Part shown: piece by piece, positions 8,601 through 16,344 of the stretch | How the letters are laid out: each line of letters starts with the position of its first letter | Position numbering within the stretch: position 1 is the first letter of the stretch | Assembly: GCF_007997155.1 (NCBI RefSeq) | Contig: NZ_VORT01000004.1 | Location: forward strand, 186,001-250,000 | Reading direction: 5' to 3' | DNA length: 64,000 bases | From: Aequorivita antarctica | Lineage (GTDB): Bacteria > Bacteroidota > Bacteroidia > Flavobacteriales > Flavobacteriaceae | Translations under genes and position numbers: made by a program | Notes under the pieces: generated by a model | What the model was told of the DNA's origin: nothing | Database searches by the model: none | What the model saw: only the letters and a program-made list of their open reading frames with translations

Positions 8601-9514
8601 AAGGAACTATTATTGCCAATAACATTGATGATGATAAAATTCAGTTTACTGTTTCACTTCCCATAAATAATGCTTCTTTTGAGGCTGATATCACTAATGA
8701 GGTAGGTGTTTCAGTCGCAGAACCTTATATAAACCAAACAGTTAATAATCAAAACAAAGAAAAACCGTTGCTTTTGGTTGTTGAAGACGAAGCCGATATA
8801 CGCGCGTTTATTATTTCAATATTGAAGAATGACTATCAAATCATTGAAGCCAAAAACGGAAAAATAGGTATAGAAATAGCATTAAAAGAATTACCTGACT
8901 TGATTATTAGTGATATTATGATGCCTGAGGTTGATGGTATTGATTTGTGCAATACCCTTAAAACAAATGAACTTACCAGCCACATTCCCATTGTGCTATT
9001 GACAGCAAAAGTAGGCGAAGAAAATGAAATTGTAGGCATAAAAACTGGTGCCGATGCTTATGTAACCAAACCTTTCAACAATGAAAAATTGAAAATATGG
9101 GTCGAAAAACTTATTGAAAACAGAAGGCAACTGCAAAAGCATTTTAGTAAAACCTTAAGCATCAATCCAGAACTTGCAATAACTTCTACCGAAAGTGAAT
9201 TTTTAAAACGTTTGCAAACAGTTTTAGATAAACACATAACAGATTCTGAATTTACGAGTGATGGTTTTGGCAAGTTCATGCACATGAGCCGAACACAACT
9301 TCACCGAAAACTGAAAGCTATAACCGGAATGTCTGCCAGTGAATTTATACGTTCACAACGATTAAAATTGGCCATCAACCTTTTCAAGGAATCTGACGCT
9401 TCCATATCTGAAATTGCCTATCAAGTTGGGTTTAATACGCCTTCTTATTTTAGTAAATGCTTTAAAGAAGTATATAATTGCACGCCCAACGAATACCTTT
9501 CAAAGAATCTATAA
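5627..9514 (+). CDS. Hybrid two-component system regulator (HTCS)
   Basis: A 1295-aa one-polypeptide signalling protein. A signal peptide (residues 1-19, MKRLNLLFLLFLSGLAFSQ) is followed by two seven-bladed Reg_prop-type propellers (about 20-680; WFATQDGLNKYDG is typical) and a Y_Y_Y domain (about 686-745). A membrane span follows at about 748-770, then HisKA with His806 in SHEFRTPLT, and HATPase_c with SNLLSNAIKYAP. A receiver domain has Asp1096 in ISDIMMPEVDG, and an AraC-type DNA-binding domain ends the protein (about 1190-1295). The periplasmic part senses a ligand, usually a glycan fragment, and the C-terminus activates transcription. No SusC/SusD or glycosidase genes are nearby, so target and ligand are unknown. 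A TTG six codons upstream is open, but the ATG at 5627 begins the signal peptide directly. Confidence 0.95.
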   Translation: MKRLNLLFLLFLSGLAFSQNNKQVAFRELTVAQGLSQNSVVNIAQDSTGYMWFATQDGLNKYDGRDFTHYDIQFEDVTRPTYSKLGKIYVGKTGQLWIVSNSGKLEKYNQEDNSFKPILNIGAISTVIQDKALDYYLGTYEEGIYKIINQTNDTVQFLNSEDVNRTLYDFLETNNNSILATTNNGFFEIENGTYEFKEILQETNFSAISQAKNNTLYLGSFGKGLFIKNQNNTNFSRFNGFASVSLPENLIIQDLLVDRRNQLWVATYGQGVYLINFEKETIQHFTENKNNPYALHYNDVLSLFEDNTGTIWLGTDGTGLSYFDEYLVKFNVLTNDQVPLNVNVDVIRAITKDSENNIWVGTSGKGLTRFNIDKQDFYAYTTQNSKLLGDRIMSLLFDEGLLWIGHQTQGLQLMDAKGKITSFRETASFTIWKIYKDENGILWLCTRDHGLIQFDKRLGIIQQFTNENSNLTTNNIRTIEEGRDNELWIGTETDGLFKFDFKTKTIEKVVSINSNVKSLYFNGSVLLIGTNGEGLQIFNPTEKTVEKFTTKEGLPNNVIYGILPDEKGYLWMSSNKGITKLKIENNTISEIKNYSNYDGLQAYEFNTGAYYKDKEGTLYFGGLEGLNWFNPSQLLTNPIKPKTVISGFEVFNKERALIENQKLEYNENTVTFTFSSLHFSQPERNQYKYKLINNDDDWIEAGNNNEAHYTNLPPNDYEFQVISSNYDGVWNTNPATYSFTILKPWYATNFAKVMYALLILLLAFYLYRYLKWRWQIKNQLRLEHEETERLKKLDELKTKLYTNISHEFRTPLTLISGPIESQLAKSKISKDDKKELSLVKQNADRLLSLVDQMLDLSMIDSGQRKLTIIQGDLSILFKQLISAFQYKAAEKKITITSKIYDLKSVWFDKDIVEKVTSNLLSNAIKYAPRNSKIVFEASRQEEILVLSIINKTEHVGKKDLSKLFQRFYQDNKLSEGVGVGLALVRELVTLAKGTIIANNIDDDKIQFTVSLPINNASFEADITNEVGVSVAEPYINQTVNNQNKEKPLLLVVEDEADIRAFIISILKNDYQIIEAKNGKIGIEIALKELPDLIISDIMMPEVDGIDLCNTLKTNELTSHIPIVLLTAKVGEENEIVGIKTGADAYVTKPFNNEKLKIWVEKLIENRRQLQKHFSKTLSINPELAITSTESEFLKRLQTVLDKHITDSEFTSDGFGKFMHMSRTQLHRKLKAITGMSASEFIRSQRLKLAINLFKESDASISEIAYQVGFNTPSYFSKCFKEVYNCTPNEYLSKNL

Positions 9515-9601
9515 ACACTTAAAAAAAGCCAAATTTTTACCACTGAAACATATCTTCTACGTTTTGGAACATTTGTAATATTCTTCATTATACTTTCCTT
9601 A

Positions 9602-9609
9602 TAAATTTG
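9602..9609 (+). promoter_or_regulatory. Promoter -7 box TAAATTTG for the small ORF-DUF4870 pair
   Basis: A match to TAnnTTTG, 22 nt before the ATG at 9632. The upstream region is AT-rich without an exactly spaced -33 TTG. Confidence 0.5.
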
Positions 9610-9631
9610 TTGATATTAAAAGGCCTAATCA

Positions 9632-9769
9632 ATGAAAAACCCCCTTGATAGCAATAAAAAAGACGATGTAATTTATATGAGCATCGACCACCTGAAACAG
9701 GGTAAATATGAATTGAAAATCCTTTTAGATAATAAAGTTATGAAATCCATAAAAATTTTAAAAAAATGA
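9632..9769 (+). CDS. Small protein, 45 aa, coupled to the DUF4870 gene
   Basis: An intact 45-codon frame, too short for most gene finders. It begins MKNPLDSNKKDDVIYMS and ends KVMKSIKILKK. The pattern of a lysine-rich start, an IDHLKQGKYELKILLDNK middle and a basic tail looks like a real small soluble protein. Its TGA stop overlaps the ATG of the next gene (ATGA at 9766-9769), a classic sign of translational coupling, and a promoter box lies just upstream. The function is unknown; it may be a partner or regulator of the DUF4870 membrane protein. Confidence 0.7.
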   Translation: MKNPLDSNKKDDVIYMSIDHLKQGKYELKILLDNKVMKSIKILKK

Positions 9770-10128
9770 AAACAGCAGAAACAGAAACTATTACAACCGA
9801 AGCAAACATTTCGACATCAGAAGGTAAAACTACAGCAATCATTGCTTATATAACTGTAATAGGTTTAATCATTGCTTTTGTTACAAACAACGAAAAGAAA
9901 AACGAATTTACGCAATATCACATTCGTCAATCACTGGGGCTTGCGATTACGGGATTGGTTTTGGGAGCGATAGGAATGATACCCATTTTGGGATGGATTA
10001 TTAACATTCTTGGTTTTTTTGTAATAGTCTATATGTGGGTAATGGGCCTTATGAACGCCATTAATGAAAAGCGAAGCCCAATACCAATTTTGGGTAAAAA
10101 ATATGAAGAATGGTTTAAGAATATTTAA
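9766..10128 (+). CDS. DUF4870-family membrane protein
   Basis: A 120-aa inner-membrane protein of the DUF4870 (Tic20-like fold) family. A polar N-terminus of about 20 residues is followed by three to four hydrophobic segments: about 22-40, 53-75 (LGLAITGLVLGAIGMIPILG) and 76-98. The conserved NEFTQYHIRQSLGL motif lies near residues 43-56. Members are common small membrane proteins in Bacteroidota with no proven biochemical role. It overlaps the 45-aa gene by 4 nt, so the two are one transcription unit. A strong hairpin terminator follows. Confidence 0.9.
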   Translation: MKTAETETITTEANISTSEGKTTAIIAYITVIGLIIAFVTNNEKKNEFTQYHIRQSLGLAITGLVLGAIGMIPILGWIINILGFFVIVYMWVMGLMNAINEKRSPIPILGKKYEEWFKNI

Positions 10129-10172
10129 AACATATCTCCATACATTTTAAATTGTTTAATTAGTAGCAAAAT

Positions 10173-10207
10173 AATAGCGATAAAAGGTCAAAGTTTTTAT
10201 CGCTATT
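10173..10207 (+). terminator. Intrinsic terminator after the DUF4870 gene
   Basis: A perfect 13-bp inverted repeat (10173-10185 with 10195-10207) with a 9-nt loop, followed by T residues. Its right arm overlaps the -7 box of the next gene. Confidence 0.85.
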
Positions 10208-10211
10208 TTTG
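10204..10211 (+). promoter_or_regulatory. Promoter -7 box TATTTTTG for the nitroreductase
   Basis: A match to TAnnTTTG, 26 nt before the ATG at 10238. It shares bases with the right arm of the preceding terminator. Confidence 0.45.
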
Positions 10212-10237
10212 CATTTAATACTAATTCTTTTTTCTAA

Positions 10238-10876
10238 ATGTCTTCAAATACTATTGAAAAGCTACAATGGCGCTACGCAACAAAAAGATTTGATTCTTCA
10301 AAAACTCTTTCAGAGGAAAAGCTGGATATTTTAAAGGAAACTTTTAATCTTACTGCAACTTCGTATGGTTTACAACCTCTTAAAATGGTAGTTGTAAGTA
10401 ATACAGATTTAAAAGAACAATTAATGCCGCTAACATATCATCAAACGCAAGTTCGTGATGCTTCTCATGTTTTAATATTGTGTGTTGAAAAAAGAATTAA
10501 TGAAAACTTTATTGTGGATCATTTCAAAAGGGTAGAGGGAAAGCGGAATACACCACGCACAATTTTAGAACCTTTTGAAAAAGCATTGATAGAAAACTTT
10601 TCTAAAAAACAAGCTCCCGAAATCCGTCAATGGATGGCAAATCAATTATACTTGACCTTGGGTGCCTTGCTCACCGTTTGCGCTGTCGAAAATATTGACG
10701 CCTGCCCTATAGAAGGTTTTGAGCCAAAAAAATATGATCAGTTGCTAGGTTTGGATGAAAAAGGGCTTGAGTCTTTAATAGTACTACCTGTAGGCTATCG
10801 CGACGAATCAGACCTCTTTATAAACTTTAAAAAAGTACGTCGTGGTGTAGAAGAGCTTATAATTGAAATGAATTGA
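10238..10876 (+). CDS. NAD(P)H-dependent nitroreductase family oxidoreductase
   Basis: A 212-aa FMN-binding oxidoreductase of the nitroreductase family (NfnB/NfsB-like), probably cytosolic and homodimeric. The N-terminal signature WRYATKRFDSSKTLSEEKL places the family's conserved phosphate-contacting residues near residues 9-15. TSYGLQPLKMVVV lies at about 44-56, and ACPIEGFEPKKYDQLLGL at about 155-172 is the typical C-terminal FMN-binding part. The length is normal. Such enzymes reduce nitroaromatics or quinones, or act as dihydropteridine reductases; the physiological substrate cannot be assigned. It has its own promoter box and is followed at 81 nt by the aminotransferase gene, which also has a promoter box. 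Confidence 0.9.
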   Translation: MSSNTIEKLQWRYATKRFDSSKTLSEEKLDILKETFNLTATSYGLQPLKMVVVSNTDLKEQLMPLTYHQTQVRDASHVLILCVEKRINENFIVDHFKRVEGKRNTPRTILEPFEKALIENFSKKQAPEIRQWMANQLYLTLGALLTVCAVENIDACPIEGFEPKKYDQLLGLDEKGLESLIVLPVGYRDESDLFINFKKVRRGVEELIIEMN

Positions 10877-10909
10877 GGTTTTAGAATTTCAATTTCACAA
10901 GACAACCAT

Positions 10910-10917
10910 TACCTTTG
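10910..10917 (+). promoter_or_regulatory. Promoter -7 box TACCTTTG for the aminotransferase
   Basis: A match to TAnnTTTG, 40 nt before the ATG at 10958, in the spacer after the nitroreductase gene. Confidence 0.45.
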
Positions 10918-10957
10918 GAATACATCTATTATTCATTGTACATTAATCATTTAAAAA

Positions 10958-12148
10958 ATGCCCGGATTTGAAATTTTTGGCGCCGAAGAGCGCAAACAAG
11001 TAAACGATGTCTTGGAAACAGGTGTTTTGATGCGTTATGGTTTTGACGGTATGCGCAACAACCATTGGAAGGCCAAAGAATTTGAAACCACCTTTGCCAA
11101 AAGAATGGACGTTGATTATTGCCAGTTGGTTTCCAGTGGAACGGCTGCTTTAACAGTTGCTTTGGCTTCAGCGGGAATAGGAGCAGGTGATGAGGTTATA
11201 ATGCCAACGTTCACTTTTGTAGCCAGTTTTGAATCTATTTTGGCTTTGGGTGCGGTACCAATTTTGGTAGATATTGACGATACTTTAACGCTAGATCCAA
11301 AGGCTGTAGAAGCAGCAATTACTGAAAAAACCAAATGCGTAATGCCCGTTCATATGTGCGGTTCTATGGCCGACTTAAAGGCATTAAAGTCAATTTGTGA
11401 TAAACATAATTTAATTCTTTTAGAAGATGCCTGCCAAGCCCTCGGCGGAACTTACGAAGGAAAGCCATTGGGAAGCTACGGCGATCTGGGCTGTTTTTCT
11501 TTTGACTACGTAAAAACAATCACTTGTGGAGAAGGCGGGGCAATTATAACCAATAATAAAAAGTTCGCTCTAAATGCAGATCATTACCAAGACCATGGTC
11601 ACGATCACGTGGGCAATGATCGCGGAGCGGAAACCCATCCTTTTTTGGGGTATAATTTCAGAATATCTGAATTGAATGCGGCAGTTGGTTTGGCACAATT
11701 GGACAAATTGGACGGAATTTTAAAAATGCAAAAACAAAATTATACGATACTTCGCGAAGCATTGGAAACTATTGAAGGCGTTACTTTTAGAAGAGTTCCT
11801 AAAGGCGGCGAGGAAAATTATTCCTTCTTAAATTTCTTCCTTCCTACGGAGGAACTGACCAAAAAAGCACATAAGGCTTTATCTGAAGCTGGCTTAGACG
11901 CTTGTTTTTATTGGTTTACCAACAACTGGCACTATGTAAATGGTTGGGAACATTTGCGAAATTTGAAATCTTTGGGGAATATCTCTTCGGAAGTGAAAGA
12001 CCAAATGCAAGATTTAAACAATACCAATTTCTCAAAAAGTGATGCCGTTATAGGCCGAACTATTTCTTCATTAATAAAAATTGGTTGGACGGAAAAACAA
12101 GTGAATGATCGAGCGGCTAAAATGAAACATATTCTTTCTTCAATTTAA
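10958..12148 (+). CDS. DegT/DnrJ/EryC1/StrS-family aminotransferase
   Basis: A 396-aa PLP-dependent aminotransferase, usually acting on nucleotide-linked keto-sugars to make amino sugars for polysaccharides. The Schiff-base lysine is K186 in CFSFDYVKTITCGEGG. Asp157 in LLEDACQALGG would contact the pyridine nitrogen, and SSGTAALTVAL (59-69) forms the phosphate-binding turn. The substrate is not determinable. No other sugar-nucleotide genes flank it, so it may act alone or with an unlinked cluster. The length and motifs are complete. The C-terminal half (FTNNWHYVNGWEHL) differs from the typical perosamine or PglE enzymes, so a divergent function is possible. Confidence 0.9.
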   Translation: MPGFEIFGAEERKQVNDVLETGVLMRYGFDGMRNNHWKAKEFETTFAKRMDVDYCQLVSSGTAALTVALASAGIGAGDEVIMPTFTFVASFESILALGAVPILVDIDDTLTLDPKAVEAAITEKTKCVMPVHMCGSMADLKALKSICDKHNLILLEDACQALGGTYEGKPLGSYGDLGCFSFDYVKTITCGEGGAIITNNKKFALNADHYQDHGHDHVGNDRGAETHPFLGYNFRISELNAAVGLAQLDKLDGILKMQKQNYTILREALETIEGVTFRRVPKGGEENYSFLNFFLPTEELTKKAHKALSEAGLDACFYWFTNNWHYVNGWEHLRNLKSLGNISSEVKDQMQDLNNTNFSKSDAVIGRTISSLIKIGWTEKQVNDRAAKMKHILSSI

Positions 12149-12292
12149 CATACGATACCTTTAATTATTTAGCGACTAACCTTTTATCCTATTTTATCTG
12201 CCCCATAACGAATAAACGTAATTACTATATTTATTAAGCAGCGAAGTGATTATTTTTACTGCAATCTTGTTTGCAATTTTAATAATGTGGCT

Positions 12293-13660
12293 ATGAAATA
12301 TGTACTGTTTCTTCATGTACTTTTATTTACTATCTCTTCATTTTCACAAGTGGGTATTGGCACCGCAAACCCCAGTGCACAATTGGATATTCGTTCCAGT
12401 TCACAAACAGCCCCCTCAAATATTGATGGTATCCTCATTCCGAAGATCAATAATTTTCCAGGAACTCCACCCACAGCTGCACAGGATGGGATGGTTGTGT
12501 ATGCCACAGGTAGTGGTTCTCCCTCCAAAGGATTTTATTATTGGGATAACAATTCCACAAGTTGGAAAGCCGTAGGCTCAAAAAAAACTGATGATCTATC
12601 TGATGGAAAATCAGACAGCAACGGTTCTTCAATTTTTATGGGAATTGATTCCGGTTTAATGGATGATGGAACAAATAACCGAAACGTGGGAATGGGATTT
12701 AATTCTTTGTACAGCAATGTTGATGGCAGCCGCAATACTGCTACAGGGTTCAATACCCTATACAGTAATACTAGCGGAACAAACAATACGGCATTTGGTT
12801 ATTCTGCATTAAAAAATAGTACTGATTCAAATTCCAATACCGCAATTGGTTCGGGAAGTCTATTAACAAACACAACGGGAGATTATAATACAGCAACGGG
12901 GACTTTTGCATTGAATTCAAATACCTTGGGAAGCTTTAATACTGCAAGTGGTTTTCAATCACTTTTTAGCAATACGGATGGACAATTCAATACCGCTTTA
13001 GGAAATGATGCACTATACAGCAATACAGGCGGAGATTACAATACTGCAATTGGGAAAGAAACTCTTTATAATCTTTCAGGAGGTGATAACAATACCGCTG
13101 TGGGTGTAAGGGCGCTTTATAACCATACGAATGGTGTAAATAATACTGCAATAGGATTTAACGCCCAAGTGCCAAATAGTATTGGATCCAATCAAGTTCG
13201 CTTCGGGAATTCCGATGTTTCACTAGCAGAAATACAAGTAGCATGGACTATAACATCAGATAAGCGATGGAAAAATCAAATCCGCCCATTACCTTATGGA
13301 CTCAATATGGTTTCACAGTTAAAGCCTGTGGATTATATTCGAAAAAATAACGAAAATGGCACTCGTGAGATTGGTTTTATAGCACAGGACGTTAAGGCGG
13401 TGTTGGAAAAATTGGGCTATACCGACCAAGGAATACTAAGCACTGACGATAATGGATTTATGAGTCTACGCTATAATGATTTCATCCCAGTTTTGGTAAA
13501 AGCGGTTCAAGAACAACAAAAATTAATTGAAGATCTTCAAAAAGAAAGAGATGCTTTTGAGGAAGATTATGCCAAAAACAATGAAAAAACCAATGAATTG
13601 GAAAACCGGCTTAAGAAACTTGAAACTTTATTGCTAAATAAAACAATTTCAAAAGACTGA
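12293..13660 (+). CDS. Secreted repeat protein with S74 chaperone tail
   Basis: A 455-aa exported protein. A signal peptide (residues 1-19) ends in SSFSQ. About nine 17-residue repeats follow at about 131-285, each starting NTA-x-G and ending S-N-T-x-G, as in NTAFGYSALKNSTDSNS. They should form a left-handed beta-roll like a trimeric adhesin head. The C-terminal part (about 325-420; SDKRWKNQIRPL and IGFIAQDVKAVLEK) is the intramolecular chaperone domain of phage endosialidase tail spikes (peptidase S74), followed by a coiled coil. In phages this domain trimerises the fibre and then cuts itself off. Here it is fused to a signal peptide, suggesting a cell-surface fibre. A GTG two codons upstream is open, but the ATG starts the signal peptide. 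Confidence 0.88.
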   Translation: MKYVLFLHVLLFTISSFSQVGIGTANPSAQLDIRSSSQTAPSNIDGILIPKINNFPGTPPTAAQDGMVVYATGSGSPSKGFYYWDNNSTSWKAVGSKKTDDLSDGKSDSNGSSIFMGIDSGLMDDGTNNRNVGMGFNSLYSNVDGSRNTATGFNTLYSNTSGTNNTAFGYSALKNSTDSNSNTAIGSGSLLTNTTGDYNTATGTFALNSNTLGSFNTASGFQSLFSNTDGQFNTALGNDALYSNTGGDYNTAIGKETLYNLSGGDNNTAVGVRALYNHTNGVNNTAIGFNAQVPNSIGSNQVRFGNSDVSLAEIQVAWTITSDKRWKNQIRPLPYGLNMVSQLKPVDYIRKNNENGTREIGFIAQDVKAVLEKLGYTDQGILSTDDNGFMSLRYNDFIPVLVKAVQEQQKLIEDLQKERDAFEEDYAKNNEKTNELENRLKKLETLLLNKTISKD

Positions 13661-13661
13661 T

Positions 13662-14810
13662 TTAATAATTTACGTATTCCTTGATTTCCAATCCATAACC
13701 AATCATTCCCACTCGTTTGGTCTGTTCACTATTTGAAAGCAGACGTATTTTATGGATTCCCAAATCGTGAAGAATTTGAGCGCCAATACCAAAATCTTTG
13801 CTGTCCATCTCAATTCGAGGTGCTTTGGCAATTTCGTTTGGTCTTTGGGCTTCTTTCAAGTCCTTTAAACGGTTTAAAAGATTTAGTGACTGGCTCTGTT
13901 GGTTTATGAAAACAATAGCGCCTTTTCCTTCATTATTGATTACGTTGAACATATCGTCCAACTTTTGTTCGGCGTTGTTGGTGAGGGTTCCCAAAATATC
14001 GCCATTAACCAAAGTTGCGTTAACGCGAACCAATACAGCTTCGTTTTCACTCCAATTTCCTTTAGTAAGCGCAATGTGTATTTGATCGTTTGTGGTTTGC
14101 TTGTAGGCACGAAGTCTGAAATCTCCAAACTTTGTACTTATTTTGAAATCTTCTTTTTTTTCTATCAAGGAATCGTGTTCCATTCGGTATTTCACCAAAT
14201 CTTCGATGGAAATAAGCTTTAGATCAAACTTTTTGGCAACTTTCAACAACTGTGGAAGCCTTGCCATTGTACCGTCTTCATTTAAAATTTCAACTAAAAT
14301 CCCAGCGGGTTTCAATCCAGCAAGTCTCGCTAAATCAATTGCAGCTTCGGTATGGCCAGTTCTTCTTAAAACGCCACCCTGCTTCGCGCGCAAAGGAAAA
14401 ATATGTCCTGGTCTTCCTAAATCGTTTGCTTTTGTATTTTCATCAACTAACGCTTTGATGGTTTTTGAACGGTCGTGAACAGAAATTCCAGTAGTACAAC
14501 CGTGGCCAATCAAATCTACCGAAACGGTAAACTGTGTATGATGCAGTACGGTGTTGTTTTCCACCATCATATTCAAATCAAGAGCGTTACAACGTTCTTC
14601 AGTTAAAGGTGCACAAATAAGGCCTCTGCCGTGTGTAGCCATAAAATTTATCATTTCTGGCGTTACCATTTCTGCCGCGGCAATAAAGTCTCCTTCGTTT
14701 TCCCGGTTTTCATCATCTACAACAATGATTATTTTTCCATTGCGAATGTCTTCAATGGCTTCTTCAATAGTGTTAAGTTGAACGGAAGTATCTTTTTCTG
14801 TGGAAATCAT
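13662..14810 (-). CDS. ribB: 3,4-dihydroxy-2-butanone 4-phosphate synthase with degenerate RibA domain
   Basis: A 382-aa protein of riboflavin synthesis. The N-terminal domain (about 10-210) is RibB and converts ribulose 5-phosphate to 3,4-dihydroxy-2-butanone 4-phosphate plus formate. [23 protein letters not shown] and [16 protein letters not shown] carry the metal- and substrate-binding residues. The C-terminal domain (about 215-380) aligns with GTP cyclohydrolase II, but the zinc-binding cysteines are gone: where RibA has SECLTGD this reads NATLVNGD, and the two following cysteines are also missing. GTP cyclohydrolase II activity is therefore unlikely, and a separate RibA is expected elsewhere. 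It ends the FtsK-LolA-LptF/G run but has its own promoter box. Confidence 0.93.
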   Translation of the reverse strand: MISTEKDTSVQLNTIEEAIEDIRNGKIIIVVDDENRENEGDFIAAAEMVTPEMINFMATHGRGLICAPLTEERCNALDLNMMVENNTVLHHTQFTVSVDLIGHGCTTGISVHDRSKTIKALVDENTKANDLGRPGHIFPLRAKQGGVLRRTGHTEAAIDLARLAGLKPAGILVEILNEDGTMARLPQLLKVAKKFDLKLISIEDLVKYRMEHDSLIEKKEDFKISTKFGDFRLRAYKQTTNDQIHIALTKGNWSENEAVLVRVNATLVNGDILGTLTNNAEQKLDDMFNVINNEGKGAIVFINQQSQSLNLLNRLKDLKEAQRPNEIAKAPRIEMDSKDFGIGAQILHDLGIHKIRLLSNSEQTKRVGMIGYGLEIKEYVNY

Positions 14811-14830
14811 AGCTCTTTATAAAGGTTTTG

Positions 14831-14838
14831 CAAAGATA
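14831..14838 (-). promoter_or_regulatory. Promoter -7 box TATCTTTG for ribB
   Basis: A minus-strand match to TAnnTTTG, 20 nt before the ribB ATG. It suggests transcription independent of the upstream envelope genes. The 78-bp spacer is too short for an FMN riboswitch. Confidence 0.55.
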
Positions 14839-14888
14839 TAAAATGTACAACTGTAATTGGCCAAAAGAAGTTTTGGATTATGGGTGTT

Positions 14889-16334
14889 CTATTCGGATTT
14901 TTTTTTCTTCTTTATTCCTAATAGCCGCTTAATGCGTTGCATAAATGAATCAAAATCGAAAATTCCTTGATCGGTAGTTGCGCGGTAGGTAAGCCAGATG
15001 CTCAACGGAAACATAATCCCCGTACTGATCCAAGATGCTATAAATGGATGCATAGTGCCATCTTCGGCACTGTTTTTTGCGAAAATGCCAATAAAATGGT
15101 AAGTTAAAAACAGCGTAATTGCGACTACCATTGGTAGTCCCATTCCGCCTTTACGGATAATAGCTCCGAGTGGTGCTCCTACAAAAAACAGAATGATGCA
15201 GGCAAATCCCAAAGCATATTTTTCATGAAGTGCTATCTCAGTTTTGTTTAACCGTTTTGTTTTGGATTTGAATTCAACCTTTTTTGCATCTACAGTTTGC
15301 AGGGTTCCTTTGGCATTGTTCAAAGCGAGCTTAACTATTTGTAATTGCTGTGTGGGATTATAAATTTCCAAAATTGAACTGATGGCTGGCGGTTGTGCAG
15401 ATTCCGCGATTTGATTTTCCTGTAATTTCTCTACACCACTTCGGTAATACATATTTTTGGTGTACGCTTCAATATCCTTGGAATAACTGTCAGAAAGTGA
15501 ATCTATCTCAACCCGGAGCTCACTTATGTTATACATGTTCTGGTTGTTCAGATCGTTCTCTTTATCAACATCTTTATTGTTCAGTTCGGTGAGGTCAATA
15601 TTGATGGCATATTCGTCAAAATAACTTTTTGCAAAGGGTTCGCCTTTTTGTTTCGTTGCATTATTCGTCTGAATATCTTCGTAATAATTTCCTTGTTTTA
15701 GGATTAACGATAGCGTATTACTGCCTTCTTCACTTGCAAGTTCCCCATTGTCTGCAATGATTACCGTAAAATTTCCATTGGGCCTTGTTTCATTTTTTTT
15801 GTGAATTACCACATCTTTCAAAAACTGGTCGCGATCGCCACTTTTCTCTTCAACCTTTATATTGAACATATCGCCAATTTGGCTGAACTGTCCTTCAGAA
15901 ATAACCATAGATGGTTGAAATTGTGAAATATTCCGCCGCAGGTTCTGCCATTTATATTCGGAATAGGGGATAACGTTGTTTGCGAAAAAGAAAGCCGTTA
16001 TTGCCAAAATAACAATAAAGCCAATAACACTTCCCATTGCTCGTTGCAGCGATATACCTGTTGACTTCATTGCAGCAAATTCATACTTTTCAGCAAAACT
16101 CCCAAAAACCATCAATGAGGTAACCAAAATGGTCAACGGTAGTACCAAAGGAATCAAGCGTGGGGAAACATACCAAAGAAATTTAAGTACAATCCAAACG
16201 TCCAAGTCTTTTCCGGCCAATTCAGAAATGTAGAGCCAAATGGTCTGAAGGACAAATATGAGCATTAAAATAATGAAGACGCTTACAAACGTCTTCAAAA
16301 AGGTTACCAATATATACCTGTCCAGTATTTTCAC
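14889..16334 (-). CDS. LptF/LptG-family permease
   Basis: A 481-aa inner-membrane permease of the YjgP/YjgQ family, part of the LptB2FG machine that extracts lipopolysaccharide from the inner membrane. It starts MKILDRYILVTFLKTF, the family's typical first helix. Three transmembrane helices lie in the first 125 residues, a long periplasmic jelly-roll domain spans about 125-375, and three more helices follow (AIIRKGGMGLPMVVAITLF is typical). It ends in a lysine-rich tail. The sequence does not decide between LptF and LptG. It lies 10 nt after a LolA-like gene and downstream of ftsK, linking it to envelope biogenesis. Confidence 0.9.
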   Translation of the reverse strand: MKILDRYILVTFLKTFVSVFIILMLIFVLQTIWLYISELAGKDLDVWIVLKFLWYVSPRLIPLVLPLTILVTSLMVFGSFAEKYEFAAMKSTGISLQRAMGSVIGFIVILAITAFFFANNVIPYSEYKWQNLRRNISQFQPSMVISEGQFSQIGDMFNIKVEEKSGDRDQFLKDVVIHKKNETRPNGNFTVIIADNGELASEEGSNTLSLILKQGNYYEDIQTNNATKQKGEPFAKSYFDEYAINIDLTELNNKDVDKENDLNNQNMYNISELRVEIDSLSDSYSKDIEAYTKNMYYRSGVEKLQENQIAESAQPPAISSILEIYNPTQQLQIVKLALNNAKGTLQTVDAKKVEFKSKTKRLNKTEIALHEKYALGFACIILFFVGAPLGAIIRKGGMGLPMVVAITLFLTYHFIGIFAKNSAEDGTMHPFIASWISTGIMFPLSIWLTYRATTDQGIFDFDSFMQRIKRLLGIKKKKKSE

Positions 16335-16344
16335 TTCCGCGCGG

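Noticed and set aside
12287-13660. Surface repeat protein as a prophage tail fibre
   Set aside because: A Sec signal peptide is present and no phage structural or lysis genes flank it.
13798-14822. Several open frames on the plus strand opposite ribB
   Set aside because: They are antisense shadows of a conserved gene, with no start context or known domains. The same applies to the many frames opposite ftsK, the amidohydrolase and purL.
14811-14888. FMN riboswitch before ribB
   Set aside because: The 78-bp spacer is too short and lacks the conserved RFN elements.
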